Source: Paraburkholderia elongata (GTDB lineage Bacteria > Pseudomonadota > Gammaproteobacteria > Burkholderiales > Burkholderiaceae). From it: 64,000 nucleotides of DNA. The DNA lies in the NCBI RefSeq assembly GCF_013177735.1, contig NZ_WOEZ01000043.1, positions 175,311 to 239,310 on the forward strand. Direction: 5' to 3'. The number at the start of each line of letters is the position of its first letter. The stretch's first letter is position 1. The notes beneath the pieces were generated by a model. The model made no database searches, was not told where the DNA came from, and saw nothing but the letters and a program-made list of their open reading frames with translations. A program made the translations under genes and the position numbers. Shown piece by piece: positions 35,754 through 44,428 of the stretch.

Positions 35754-37229
35754 ATGACCGATCCGAACATCGAGCCGGCAGATAGCCAACTCGCGGACCT
35801 GCGTGCGCGTGCCGTCGCACCGCATGCCGGCGCGACCGACTGCCTTGCGTTCGGACAAGCGCTGCTGCAACACGCCGGGCGCGACAAAGCCGGTCAGCGC
35901 GAAGCGCTTGCAGCGCTCGTGCGGGCCTATCAACTCGATCCCTTTTGCGAACCCACACTGCTTCACACGATTGCGCAGACGGCGTTCATCGTGCGCGACT
36001 GGGCACTCGTCGACTCCTCCACTACGCTGCTTCTCGACCAGAACGCCAAAGACGCCAACGCGCTGATCTGGCGCGCCGCCGCCGTGCAACAACGCAACGA
36101 CTTCGACACGGCCGAGCGGCTGCTGCGCGAAGCGGTGCGTGTCGTGCCCGGTAATCCGGTGGCGCTTCACAAGCTCGCGTTGTGCATCAAGGAGCAGGCG
36201 CGTCTTGCCGAAGCGGAAGCGTTGCTCAGGCAGGTGCTGGTGTTGTCGCCGAATAACGCGCATGCACTGTTCGATCTGTCGGAGCTCGAAATCCGCACCG
36301 GGCGTTTCGCCGAAGGCTGGGCGCATTACGAATCACGCGTCGCGTTCGGCGACGATTTGAACAACGCGCAGCATGCGCTCGCTGCGATCAGCGCGCATTG
36401 GCAGGGCGAATCGCTGGAAGGCAAAACGCTGGTCGTGTTCGGCGAGCAAGGCAATGGCGACTGTCTTTGGGCGGTGCGCTTTCTGCCGCTGCTGGCCGAG
36501 CGGGCGCGCCGCGAGGGCGGCCGGGTGATTTTCGGTCACGACGGACCGTTGCGGCATCTATTCGAACGGATGCTGCCGGCCGACTTGCCGCTCGAAACGA
36601 GCCTTGAAACGCGGCCTGATTTCCATTGCGGGTTGATGAGCTTGCCGCTGCGGCTTGGCGTCTTCGATGCAACAGGGTGGGGCGCGCCGTATCTGAGCGC
36701 CGAGCCCGCGCGCGTGCAGGCGTGGCGCGAGCGGGTCCATGCGCACACGGCCGGTAAGCCGGGCAATCGCAAAGTCGGTTTAGTGTGGAACGGCAATCCC
36801 GACCATATCCGCGATAGGCGGCGGTCGGTGCCCGTCGAGCAACTCGGGCCGCTATTGAGCGTGCCCGGCGTGACCTGGTTTGCGTTGTCGCCGGGTCGCA
36901 GCGAGACGGTCGCGCAGTGGTGGGCACAAGGTCTCCATGTTGTCGACTTGACCCACCATTTTCAGTCCGGATTCGACGACGTCGCTGCGTTGCTGGCGAA
37001 TCTGGACCTGGTCGTCACGATTGATAGCGGGCCCGCGCATCTGGCGGGAGCACTCGGCGTGCCGACGTGTTTGATGATCGATCATGTGTCGGCATGGTTT
37101 TGGGGCGATGAATCGCGCACCACGGCCTGGTACGATTCTATTGAGCTCTTTCGACAGCCTGGGATTGGTGCGTGGGCGCCAGTGCTCGCTCAAGTGCGAG
37201 AGCGGATTGAAATGATGCGGGGCGCTTAA
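35754..37229 (+). CDS. TPR protein with glycosyltransferase-9-like C-terminus
   Basis: A 491-residue cytosolic protein. The first half (about 25-195) is helical with TPR units such as DANALIWRAAAVQQRNDFDT and NNAHALFDLSELEIRTGRFA. The second half (about 215-485) has the Rossmann-type pattern of ADP-heptose glycosyltransferases: VGLVWNGNPDHIRDRRRSVP near 345 and the TIDSGPAHLAGALGVPT sequence near 420, a GT9 signature. Such proteins are usually linked to protein or polysaccharide glycosylation, but the acceptor is unknown. Confidence 0.85.
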   Translation: MTDPNIEPADSQLADLRARAVAPHAGATDCLAFGQALLQHAGRDKAGQREALAALVRAYQLDPFCEPTLLHTIAQTAFIVRDWALVDSSTTLLLDQNAKDANALIWRAAAVQQRNDFDTAERLLREAVRVVPGNPVALHKLALCIKEQARLAEAEALLRQVLVLSPNNAHALFDLSELEIRTGRFAEGWAHYESRVAFGDDLNNAQHALAAISAHWQGESLEGKTLVVFGEQGNGDCLWAVRFLPLLAERARREGGRVIFGHDGPLRHLFERMLPADLPLETSLETRPDFHCGLMSLPLRLGVFDATGWGAPYLSAEPARVQAWRERVHAHTAGKPGNRKVGLVWNGNPDHIRDRRRSVPVEQLGPLLSVPGVTWFALSPGRSETVAQWWAQGLHVVDLTHHFQSGFDDVAALLANLDLVVTIDSGPAHLAGALGVPTCLMIDHVSAWFWGDESRTTAWYDSIELFRQPGIGAWAPVLAQVRERIEMMRGA

Positions 37230-37364
37230 GCTTGTTGCTTTGCGGCGACGTTGGCAGTACGTCTGCAGTGGATGCCGCTTTGTTTTCTACCTGCTCGGAG
37301 CGATTGACTGCGTGCCGTGTGCGGACAGACAAACAAGCTCCGCGCACGGCAAACAAACACCGAA

Positions 37365-39038
37365 TCACATATTCGGATAGTTCGGCCCGCCACCGCCTTC
37401 CGGTGTAACCCAGACGATGTTCTGCGTCGGGTCCTTGATATCGCAGGTCTTGCAGTGCACGCAGTTCTGCGCGTTGATCACGAGGCGCTCGCTGCCATCA
37501 TCGTTCTTCACGAATTCATACACCGCGGCCGGGCAGTAGCGCGACTCCGGTCCCGCATAGGTCTGCCAGTTCACATTCACCGGCACCGACGGATCTTTCA
37601 GCGTCAGGTGAGCCGGCTGGTTTTCCTCGTGATTGGTGTTCGAAATGAACACCGAGGAGAGGCGATCGAACGTCAGTTTCCCGTCCGGCTTGGGATAAAC
37701 AATCGGCTTGCACTGCGACGCGGGTTTCAGCGTCTCGTGATCGGAATGCTGGTGATGCAGCGTCCACGGTACATTGCCGCCGAGCACCTTCTGCTCAAGA
37801 CCCACCATCAAGGTCCCGAGGTACAGGCCCTTGCTCATCCACTGCTTGAAGTTGCGCGCACGATGCAGTTCCGTGTGCAGCCACGAAGTCTTGAACGACT
37901 CCGGATAGGCCGTCAGCTCATCCGATTGACGTCCGGCCTGCACCGCTTCAAATGCCGCATCGGCCGCCAGCATCCCGGTCTTGATCGCCGCATGCGAGCC
38001 CTTAATCCGCGATGCGTTCAGGAACCCAGCATCGTCGCCGACCAGCGCGCCGCCCGGGAACACCAGCTTCGGCAGCGACAGCAGGCCGCCTGCGGTGATC
38101 GCCCGCGCGCCGTATGACACCCGCTTGCCGCCTTCGAGCACCGCGCGGATCGCCGGATGCGTCTTGTAGCGCTGGAATTCCTCGAACGGCGACAGGTACG
38201 GGTTCGTATAACCGAGACCCACCACGAAGCCCACCACCACCTGGTTGTTGTCCATGTGATAGAGGAACGAGCCGCCGTACGTGTCGTTTTCCAGCGGCCA
38301 GCCAGCGGTGTGCATCACCAGACCTGGCTTGTGCTTGCCCGGGTCGATTTCCCACAGTTCCTTGATGCCGATACCGTAGACCTGCGGATCGACGCCTTCG
38401 CGCAGCTTGAACCTGTCGTTCAGCTGACGGCCCAGATGCCCGCGTGCGCCTTCGCAGAACAGCGTGTACTTCGCGTGCAGTTCCATGCCGAGCTGGAAAT
38501 TCTCGGTCGGCTCGCCATCCTTGCCGATGCCCAGATTGCCGGTCGCGACGCCTTTGACCGACCCGTCGTTGTTATACAAAATCTCAGCTGCCGGAAAGCC
38601 CGGGAAAATCTCGACGCCCAGCGCCTCGGCCTGCTGACCCAGCCAGCGCGTGACGTTCGCGAGGCTGATCACGTAGTTGCCGTGGTTCTTGAAGTTGTCC
38701 GGCAGCGCCCAGACCGGCACGCTCTTCGAGCCGGTTTCGGTCAGGAACAGGAACTTGTCTTCGGTCACGTCCACCGTGAGCGGCGCGCCTTTTTCTTTCC
38801 AGTCGGGGATCAGTTCGGTGATCGCGCGGGGATCCATCACCGCGCCCGACAGGATATGAGCCCCGATCTCCGAGCCTTTTTCCAGTACGCACACGCCAAT
38901 CTCGACGCCTTTTTCAGCCGCCAGCTGCTTCAGGCGGATCGCTGCGGACAGGCCCGCCGGGCCGCCGCCGACGATCACGACGTCGTATTCCATCGACTCG
39001 CGTGGACCGTATTGCTCAATGAGACTTGCGGGGGTCAT
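37365..39038 (-). CDS. Electron transfer flavoprotein-ubiquinone oxidoreductase
   Basis: Membrane-associated iron-sulfur flavoprotein passing electrons from ETF to ubiquinone, linking fatty acid and amino acid oxidation to respiration. The FAD loop is VIVGGGPAGLSAAIRL (21-36). The ubiquinone-binding region with FPGGALVGDDAGFLN is near 330. The C-terminal 4Fe-4S cluster uses Cys in YCPAAVYEF, NCVHCKTCDIKDPTQNIVW and ends GGGGPNYPNM. Length 557 is typical. GAGGAG lies five bases before the ATG. ETF subunit genes are not in the window. Confidence 0.95.
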   Translation of the reverse strand: MTPASLIEQYGPRESMEYDVVIVGGGPAGLSAAIRLKQLAAEKGVEIGVCVLEKGSEIGAHILSGAVMDPRAITELIPDWKEKGAPLTVDVTEDKFLFLTETGSKSVPVWALPDNFKNHGNYVISLANVTRWLGQQAEALGVEIFPGFPAAEILYNNDGSVKGVATGNLGIGKDGEPTENFQLGMELHAKYTLFCEGARGHLGRQLNDRFKLREGVDPQVYGIGIKELWEIDPGKHKPGLVMHTAGWPLENDTYGGSFLYHMDNNQVVVGFVVGLGYTNPYLSPFEEFQRYKTHPAIRAVLEGGKRVSYGARAITAGGLLSLPKLVFPGGALVGDDAGFLNASRIKGSHAAIKTGMLAADAAFEAVQAGRQSDELTAYPESFKTSWLHTELHRARNFKQWMSKGLYLGTLMVGLEQKVLGGNVPWTLHHQHSDHETLKPASQCKPIVYPKPDGKLTFDRLSSVFISNTNHEENQPAHLTLKDPSVPVNVNWQTYAGPESRYCPAAVYEFVKNDDGSERLVINAQNCVHCKTCDIKDPTQNIVWVTPEGGGGPNYPNM

Positions 39039-39228
39039 TGATGCTCCTCTTCTTACCGTTAGAATGCTTTTTTCGGGATCGTATTGTGGGCGATGGTCTC
39101 CGCCACTGCAACCAGATGAGCAGAGATTAGCACGATCGTTCTATTTCTGTGATACGGTATGACCCGCAGTGACGGTCCTGCCGCATCTGTCAACCGCGTC
39201 TGTAACAACAACCGAACAAGGAACGACA

Positions 39229-40005
39229 ATGGGCCGTTCGATCAATCTGGAAGGCAAGGTCGCGCTGATCACCGGCGCCTCGAGCGGGTTGGGGAAGCGC
39301 TTTGCTCAAGTGTTGTCGCAGGCCGGCGCCAAGGTTGTGCTGGCGAGCCGCCGCACCGAGCGCCTGAAGGAGTTGCGCGCCGAGATCGAAGCCTCGGGCG
39401 GCGCGGCGCACGTTGTTTCGCTCGACGTCACAGATTATCAGAGCATCAAGTCAGCCGTTGCCCACGCAGAGACCGAGGCCGGCACGATCGACATTCTGGT
39501 GAACAATTCAGGCGTGTCGACCACGCAGAAGCTTACGGAAGTCACGCCGGCCGACTTCGAATACGTGTTCGACACTAACACACGCGGCGCTTTCTTCGTC
39601 GCCCAGGAAGTCGCCAAGCGCATGATCATGCGTGGCAATAGTGCGCAGAAGCCGTCATACCGGATCATCAATATCGCTTCGATGGCGGGCTTGCGGGTGA
39701 TTCCGCAGATCGGCCTGTACTCGATGAGCAAGGCGGCCGTCGTTCATATGACGAAAGCCATGGCGCTGGAGTGGGGCAAGCACGGCATCAACGTGAACGC
39801 CATCTGCCCGGGTTATATCGATACCGAGATCAACCATCATCACTGGTCGACCGAGCAGGGGCAGAAGCTGGTGTCGATGCTGCCGCGTCATCGTGTGGGC
39901 AAGCCGGAGGATCTGGACGGGCTGCTGCTGCTGCTGGCGGCCGACGAATCGCAGTTCATCAATGGCTCGGTGATTGCCGCCGACGATGGGTTCGGGCTCG
40001 CCTGA
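39229..40005 (+). CDS. SDR-family oxidoreductase
   Basis: NAD(P)-dependent short-chain dehydrogenase of 258 residues. Cofactor motif ITGASSGLGKRFA (14-26), NNSG near 90, catalytic Ser in NIASMAG near 150 and Tyr-Lys in YSMSKAAVVHM (about 164-168). The adenine-ribose loop has ASRRTERL, favouring NADP. ATG at 39229 chosen, with AAGGA seven bases upstream. Its substrate is unknown; it is followed by a thioesterase gene, so an acyl-CoA role is possible. Confidence 0.9.
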   Translation: MGRSINLEGKVALITGASSGLGKRFAQVLSQAGAKVVLASRRTERLKELRAEIEASGGAAHVVSLDVTDYQSIKSAVAHAETEAGTIDILVNNSGVSTTQKLTEVTPADFEYVFDTNTRGAFFVAQEVAKRMIMRGNSAQKPSYRIINIASMAGLRVIPQIGLYSMSKAAVVHMTKAMALEWGKHGINVNAICPGYIDTEINHHHWSTEQGQKLVSMLPRHRVGKPEDLDGLLLLLAADESQFINGSVIAADDGFGLA

Positions 40006-40106
40006 ACACGGATTTGGGGCGCCGTTGGGGGCTTCGTGCAATTTGTCATGTCTGCGCCGGCTCACTTGCCGGTTTCAGCCTCGTTTCAACCCGTTAAAGA
40101 AGTACG

Positions 40107-40538
40107 ATGAGCGATTTTCACGCAGTTTTTGAGATGTCGATGCCGATCCGCTGGGGCGACATGGACGCATTCGGCCATGTGAACAACACGGTCTATTTCC
40201 GTTACATGGAGCAGGTGCGGATTTCCTGGTTCGAACAACTGGGTCTGGCCGGCAGCAACGCCGACGGGCAGGGGCCGGTGATCGTCAATGCGTCGATGGA
40301 GTTTCTCAAGCAGTTGCACTATCCCGGCGACGTGATCGGCCGCATGTCCGTGGCCACGCCCGGGCGCAGCAGCTTTGACACGGGGTTCGAGCTCGTGCGC
40401 GCCGACGATCCGAACACCGTCTATGCCCGTGGCGCTGCGCGTTGCGTGTGGATCGACTATGCCGCGGGCAAGTCGGTGCCGGTTCCGGATATGTTGCGCG
40501 CGACCATCGAGGGCGCGGCGCTGGTCAAGGCGGCTTGA
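40107..40538 (+). CDS. Acyl-CoA thioesterase, hotdog fold
   Basis: A 143-residue 4-hydroxybenzoyl-CoA thioesterase-like protein. The active-site segment IRWGDMDAFGHVNNTVYFRY (14-33) has the conserved Asp and HVNN. It hydrolyses an acyl-CoA to acid and CoA; the acyl group is not determined. It lies 100 bases after the SDR gene, convergent with the PAS-LuxR gene nine bases away. Confidence 0.9.
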   Translation: MSDFHAVFEMSMPIRWGDMDAFGHVNNTVYFRYMEQVRISWFEQLGLAGSNADGQGPVIVNASMEFLKQLHYPGDVIGRMSVATPGRSSFDTGFELVRADDPNTVYARGAARCVWIDYAAGKSVPVPDMLRATIEGAALVKAA

Positions 40539-40546
40539 TCGCCCCC

Positions 40547-41092
40547 TCAATGCCCGAGCAATCGCTGCAATAGCTCGGTCGCGTTCCCGGTATCGTATTT
40601 GCGCATCAGCCGCGCGCGGTAGACATCGACCGTGCGCGGGCTGATATCCAGCGCCCGCCCGATCTGCTTGCTGGTTTTGCCCGTTACCAGTTGCGCGGCG
40701 ATTTCCCGCTCGCGCGGCGTCAATTCGACCGCCACGCGTCGCGTCGCGCTCAAATCCTCGAAAGTCCAGATGCCGGCTGCGTGCGCGTCGGCGCGTTGCA
40801 GCGCGCGGCCTGTCACGTGGCACCAGAACAATTCCCCGTTGGCCCGCTTCATGATCCGGTCGTCCGCGTAGCTGCCTTGCGCGGTCATGATGGGCGGAAT
40901 CCGCGCGCCGATCCGCTCGAATTCGTCCGTGGACGGGTACAGCACCTGGAACGACTGGCCGAGCAGCGCCTCGCGCGTGCAGCCGAATATCGACGCCAGC
41001 TCGTCGTTGCAGTCTTCGATGATCCGTTCGCGCGACAGCACGAGTCCGATCGGGGCGAGGTGAAACGCGGTTTGGTAGTCCAGTGCGGGCAT
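40547..41092 (-). CDS. PAS-LuxR transcriptional regulator
   Basis: A 181-residue regulator with one PAS sensor domain (about 5-115: FHLAPIGLVLSRERIIEDCN and YADDRIMKRANGELFWCHVT) and a C-terminal LuxR helix-turn-helix (about 120-178: LTPREREIAAQLVTGKTSKQ, SPRTVDVYRARLMRKY). No membrane segment or receiver is present. ATG at 41092 chosen; the frame upstream is not conserved. It is divergent from scoAB (295-base shared region), so regulation of ketone-body/acetoacetate use is plausible by context. Confidence 0.9.
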   Translation of the reverse strand: MPALDYQTAFHLAPIGLVLSRERIIEDCNDELASIFGCTREALLGQSFQVLYPSTDEFERIGARIPPIMTAQGSYADDRIMKRANGELFWCHVTGRALQRADAHAAGIWTFEDLSATRRVAVELTPREREIAAQLVTGKTSKQIGRALDISPRTVDVYRARLMRKYDTGNATELLQRLLGH

Positions 41093-41386
41093 GGGCAGGC
41101 GGCAAGTACTTATGTATTTTTGCGTATTGTGCCGTATGGCGCGTCCAGCGTACTCTTTCGGGCACATGACAACGCGGCGAAGCCGTCTGTGGCGGGCATT
41201 GGCGCAAGTGATCAGGTAACCCCGCAGGCAAACCTGACAGTCTGAGCGCACAGCCGGCCACGGATGACTAGAATGACGTGTCGGGCTTGCGCCCGCTAAA
41301 CGTCATACCAGCCGTAACGATCCGGCGGCCGGCGTACCGGCGGCCGGCGATCCGATTTCGGGTTTCCATAAAGGAAGGGACAAACG

Positions 41387-42091
41387 ATGAACAAGGTCTA
41401 TCCAGGCGCGGCTGAAGCGCTGAAAGACATCGTCAAGGACGGGCAGACATTTGCCGTCGGCGGCTTCGGGCTGTGCGGCATTCCGGAAGCGCTGATCGGC
41501 GCGCTGCGCGATTCGAAGGTGCAGGGCATCACGTGTATCAGCAACAATGCGGGCGTCGACGGTTTCGGCCTCGGTCTGCTGCTCGAAACGCGCCAGGTCA
41601 AGAAAATGATCTCGTCGTACGTGGGCGAGAACAAGGAGTTCGAGCGCCAGTATCTGGCCGGCGAACTCGAACTGGAATTCACGCCGCAAGGCACGCTCGC
41701 CGAAAAGCTGCGCGCCGGCGGCTCGGGCATTCCGGCCTTCTTCACGAACACCGGCTACGGCACGCTGATCGCCGAGGGTAAGGAAACCCGCCAGTTCGGC
41801 GAAAACCACTATGTGCTCGAACATTCGCTGACGGCCGACGTCGCTTTGGTCAAGGCGTGGAAAGCCGACAAATCGGGCAACCTGATCTATCGCCGAACCG
41901 CGCGCAACTTCAACCCGATGTGCGCGATGGCCGGCAAGATTACCGTCGCGGAAGTCGAGGAAATCGTTGAAGTGGGCGAACTCGATCCGGATGCGATCCA
42001 TACGCCGGGCATTTTCGTGCAGCGCATTGTGCTCAATGCGCATCCGGAAAAACGCATCGAACAACGCGTCGTCCGCGCGAAAGGAGACTGA
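41387..42091 (+). CDS. scoA: 3-oxoacid CoA-transferase subunit A
   Basis: Alpha subunit of succinyl-CoA:3-ketoacid CoA-transferase, activating acetoacetate with CoA from succinyl-CoA. The glycine-rich segment [17 protein letters not shown] (25-41) and [20 protein letters not shown] (about 54-73) are typical. Length 234. AAGGAAGGGA precedes the ATG. The next gene starts three bases after the stop, so the subunits are co-expressed. Confidence 0.94.
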   Translation: MNKVYPGAAEALKDIVKDGQTFAVGGFGLCGIPEALIGALRDSKVQGITCISNNAGVDGFGLGLLLETRQVKKMISSYVGENKEFERQYLAGELELEFTPQGTLAEKLRAGGSGIPAFFTNTGYGTLIAEGKETRQFGENHYVLEHSLTADVALVKAWKADKSGNLIYRRTARNFNPMCAMAGKITVAEVEEIVEVGELDPDAIHTPGIFVQRIVLNAHPEKRIEQRVVRAKGD

Positions 42092-42093
42092 TC

Positions 42094-42735
42094 ATGGCAT
42101 GGACTCGTGACGAAATGGCCGCACGCGCGGCGAAGGAATTGCAGGACGGTTTCTACGTGAACCTCGGCATCGGCTTGCCGACGCTGGTGGCGAACCACGT
42201 ACCGGCGGGCGTCGAAGTGTGGCTGCAGTCGGAGAACGGCCTGCTCGGCATCGGCCCGTCGCCGACCGAAGAAGAAGTGGATGCCGACCTGATCAATGCC
42301 GGCAAGCAGACGGTGACCACGCTGCCGGGTTCGTCGATTTTCTCGTCGGCGGATTCGTTCGCGATGATTCGCGGCGGCCACATCAACCTGGCGATTCTCG
42401 GCGCAATGCAGATCAGCAAGAAGGGCGATCTGGCCAACTGGATGATCCCGGGCAAGATGATCAAGGGCATGGGCGGCGCGATGGATCTGGTCGCGGGCGT
42501 CAAGCGCGTGGTCGTGCTGATGGAGCACGTCGCGAAGGGCGACCAGCACAAGATCCTCGAAGAATGCACGTTGCCGCTGACGGGCGTGGGCGTGGTCGAT
42601 CAGATCATCACCGATCTCGGCGTGATCGAAGTGACGGAAGACGGTCTGAAGGTGACTGAGCTGGCACCGGGCGTCAGCGTCGAGGAAATCAAGGCGAAGA
42701 CGGGCGCGCCGCTGGACGTAAGCGCGGTGAACTGA
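42094..42735 (+). CDS. scoB: 3-oxoacid CoA-transferase subunit B
   Basis: Beta subunit carrying the catalytic glutamate, which forms a covalent glutamyl-CoA intermediate: SENGLLGIG with Glu at about 47. Other family parts are [20 protein letters not shown] (22-41) and [20 protein letters not shown] near 127. It has 213 residues, with AAGGAGA upstream. A strong terminator follows. Confidence 0.94.
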   Translation: MAWTRDEMAARAAKELQDGFYVNLGIGLPTLVANHVPAGVEVWLQSENGLLGIGPSPTEEEVDADLINAGKQTVTTLPGSSIFSSADSFAMIRGGHINLAILGAMQISKKGDLANWMIPGKMIKGMGGAMDLVAGVKRVVVLMEHVAKGDQHKILEECTLPLTGVGVVDQIITDLGVIEVTEDGLKVTELAPGVSVEEIKAKTGAPLDVSAVN

Positions 42736-42802
42736 GCGGCCTTGTGAGCCGCCCGCGGTTTCGGTCCGTATGACCGGCACGTGGTGGCGAAGCAGGACCC
42801 TG

Positions 42803-42836
42803 AGCGGGCGAGGCGTGAGTCTCGCCCGCTTTGTTT
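42803..42836 (+). terminator. Terminator of scoAB
   Basis: Ten-bp perfect stem AGCGGGCGAG/CTCGCCCGCT with an eight-base loop followed by TTGTTTT. It lies 68 bases beyond the scoB stop. Confidence 0.88.
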
Positions 42837-42928
42837 TGCTCGGTGGGTGTTCGTTCTGCACAATCTTGGACCGTCATAGGTTGTCCTAGGCGGTTTGGCC
42901 GATCCTTGCCGCGCGGCAAAGCGGTTTA

Positions 42929-42945
42929 CAATCTTTTGAAGATTG
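42929..42945 (+). promoter_or_regulatory. Inverted repeat at a likely promoter
   Basis: CAATCTT-TTG-AAGATTG is a perfect 7-bp inverted repeat overlapping a -10-like TACAAT (42927-42932), with TTGCCG 15 bases further upstream. It lies 62 bases before the hydrolase start and could be an operator. Confidence 0.4.
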
Positions 42946-43006
42946 GACGCTTATTGATCCCTGCTGTGCCCAGGCCGAATCCGCAGCGTTTTCGCAAGGA
43001 ACCCAG

Positions 43007-43918
43007 ATGACCGAAACGTCCGCTTCCACCGCCGAGCGGCCCGCGCCGCGCCAACGTTATGTGCAGTGCGCGAGCCCCGGTGGCTTGCACCGTATCGCCT
43101 ACACCGAGTGGGGCGACCCGGCCAACCCGCGTGTGCTGCTGTGCGTGCACGGCTTGACGCGCTCGGGGCGCGATTTCGACCGTCTCGCGGCGGAATTCGC
43201 CGGCACTTACCGCGTGGTGTGTCCGGATGTGGCGGGGCGGGGCTTGTCTTCGTGGCTCGCGAACCCCAACTTCTATGGCGTGCCGCAGTACGTCGCCGAC
43301 ATGGTCACGCTGATCGCGCGCCTGAACGTCGAAACGGTCGACTGGATCGGTACCTCGATGGGCGGTCTGATCGGGCTCGCGCTGGCCGGCCTGCCGGAAA
43401 CGCCGATCCGCAAAATGCTGTTGAACGACGTCGGCCCGCATCTGGAGCCGGTGGCTGTAGAGCGCATCGGCGATTACCTCGGCAAGCCCGTGCGTTTCGA
43501 AACACTGCAGCAGGGCATCGATTACGCCGCGTTGCTTGCGCAAACGTTCGGTCCGCTCACGCCAGAGGAATGGCGTGAGATCAATACGCCGCTCTTGCAC
43601 GAGCGGGATGGCGCATGGCTATTGCGCTACGACCCCCGGATTGCGCAGCCATTTGCCGCGACGTCCGAGGAGGCGACCAAACTCGGCGAGGCCGCGCTGT
43701 GGCATTCGCTGGCTGCGTTTCAGGGGCCGGTGCTGGTGGTGCGCGGCGAGCAATCGGATCTGCTTTCGCGGGAGACCGTCGCGAAGATGGTCGAGACTGG
43801 GCGTGCTGTATCGAGCGCGGAAATCGCGGGCGTCGGGCATGCGCCGGCGTTTCTGTCGGCCGATCAGATCGATCTCGCGAGGCAGTTCTTTATCGGGCCG
43901 GCCGCTCACGCGTCATAA
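43007..43918 (+). CDS. Alpha/beta hydrolase
   Basis: Serine hydrolase of 303 residues. Oxyanion motif CVHGLTRSGRDF (46-57), nucleophile elbow GTSMGG with Ser117, and catalytic His in GVGHAPAF near 277. Relatives include haloalkane dehalogenase-like and lipase-like enzymes; the Asp-containing segment VVRGEQSDLLS near 247 is compatible with an esterase. AAGGA precedes the ATG. RidA follows 83 bases downstream. Confidence 0.9.
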   Translation: MTETSASTAERPAPRQRYVQCASPGGLHRIAYTEWGDPANPRVLLCVHGLTRSGRDFDRLAAEFAGTYRVVCPDVAGRGLSSWLANPNFYGVPQYVADMVTLIARLNVETVDWIGTSMGGLIGLALAGLPETPIRKMLLNDVGPHLEPVAVERIGDYLGKPVRFETLQQGIDYAALLAQTFGPLTPEEWREINTPLLHERDGAWLLRYDPRIAQPFAATSEEATKLGEAALWHSLAAFQGPVLVVRGEQSDLLSRETVAKMVETGRAVSSAEIAGVGHAPAFLSADQIDLARQFFIGPAAHAS

Positions 43919-44001
43919 TATAGAGTTCCGCGCGGCGTCCCTGACGGGGTGCAATGCGGAACGCATCTTCGATCAACTTTCAACCAACCTCAGGATTCTT
44001 C

Positions 44002-44355
44002 ATGGCAGTCATTCGTCATCACGTCGGCAAGCGCCTCTCGGAAATCGCCGTCCACAACGGCACCGTGTACCTCGCAGGCCAGATCGCCGAAGACGCGGAT
44101 CAGGACATCACGGGTCAGACGCGCGAAGTGCTCGGCCATATCGACCGTCTGCTGGCTGAAGTGAACAGCGACAAGTCGCACTTGCTGTCCGTGCAGATCT
44201 ACATCTCGGACATGGAGCATTTCGCCGGCATGAACGCAGTGTGGGACGAGTGGGTCGCGCAAGGCGCCACGCCGCCGCGCGCTACCGTGGAAGCGAAGCT
44301 CGCGAATCCGAAGTGCCTCGTCGAAATCGTCGTGGTCGCGGCGCAGCGCGCTTAA
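44002..44355 (+). CDS. RidA-family enamine/imine deaminase
   Basis: A 117-residue protein of the YjgF/YER057c/UK114 family, which hydrolyses reactive 2-aminoacrylate-type intermediates made by PLP enzymes. Family parts: NGTVYLAGQIAEDADQDITG near 19 and ATPPRATVEAKLANPKCLVE near 90. The Arg in PPRAT is the carboxylate-binding residue. Start chosen at 44002, with AGGAT upstream. It directly precedes relA. Confidence 0.9.
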   Translation: MAVIRHHVGKRLSEIAVHNGTVYLAGQIAEDADQDITGQTREVLGHIDRLLAEVNSDKSHLLSVQIYISDMEHFAGMNAVWDEWVAQGATPPRATVEAKLANPKCLVEIVVVAAQRA

Positions 44356-44428
44356 GTCTGGCTGAGCCTGGTCTCGCAGTTGTTGTTGAAATTCCGTTGA
44401 TCCGTCTGGCCCGTTGGGCCGTCGCACC

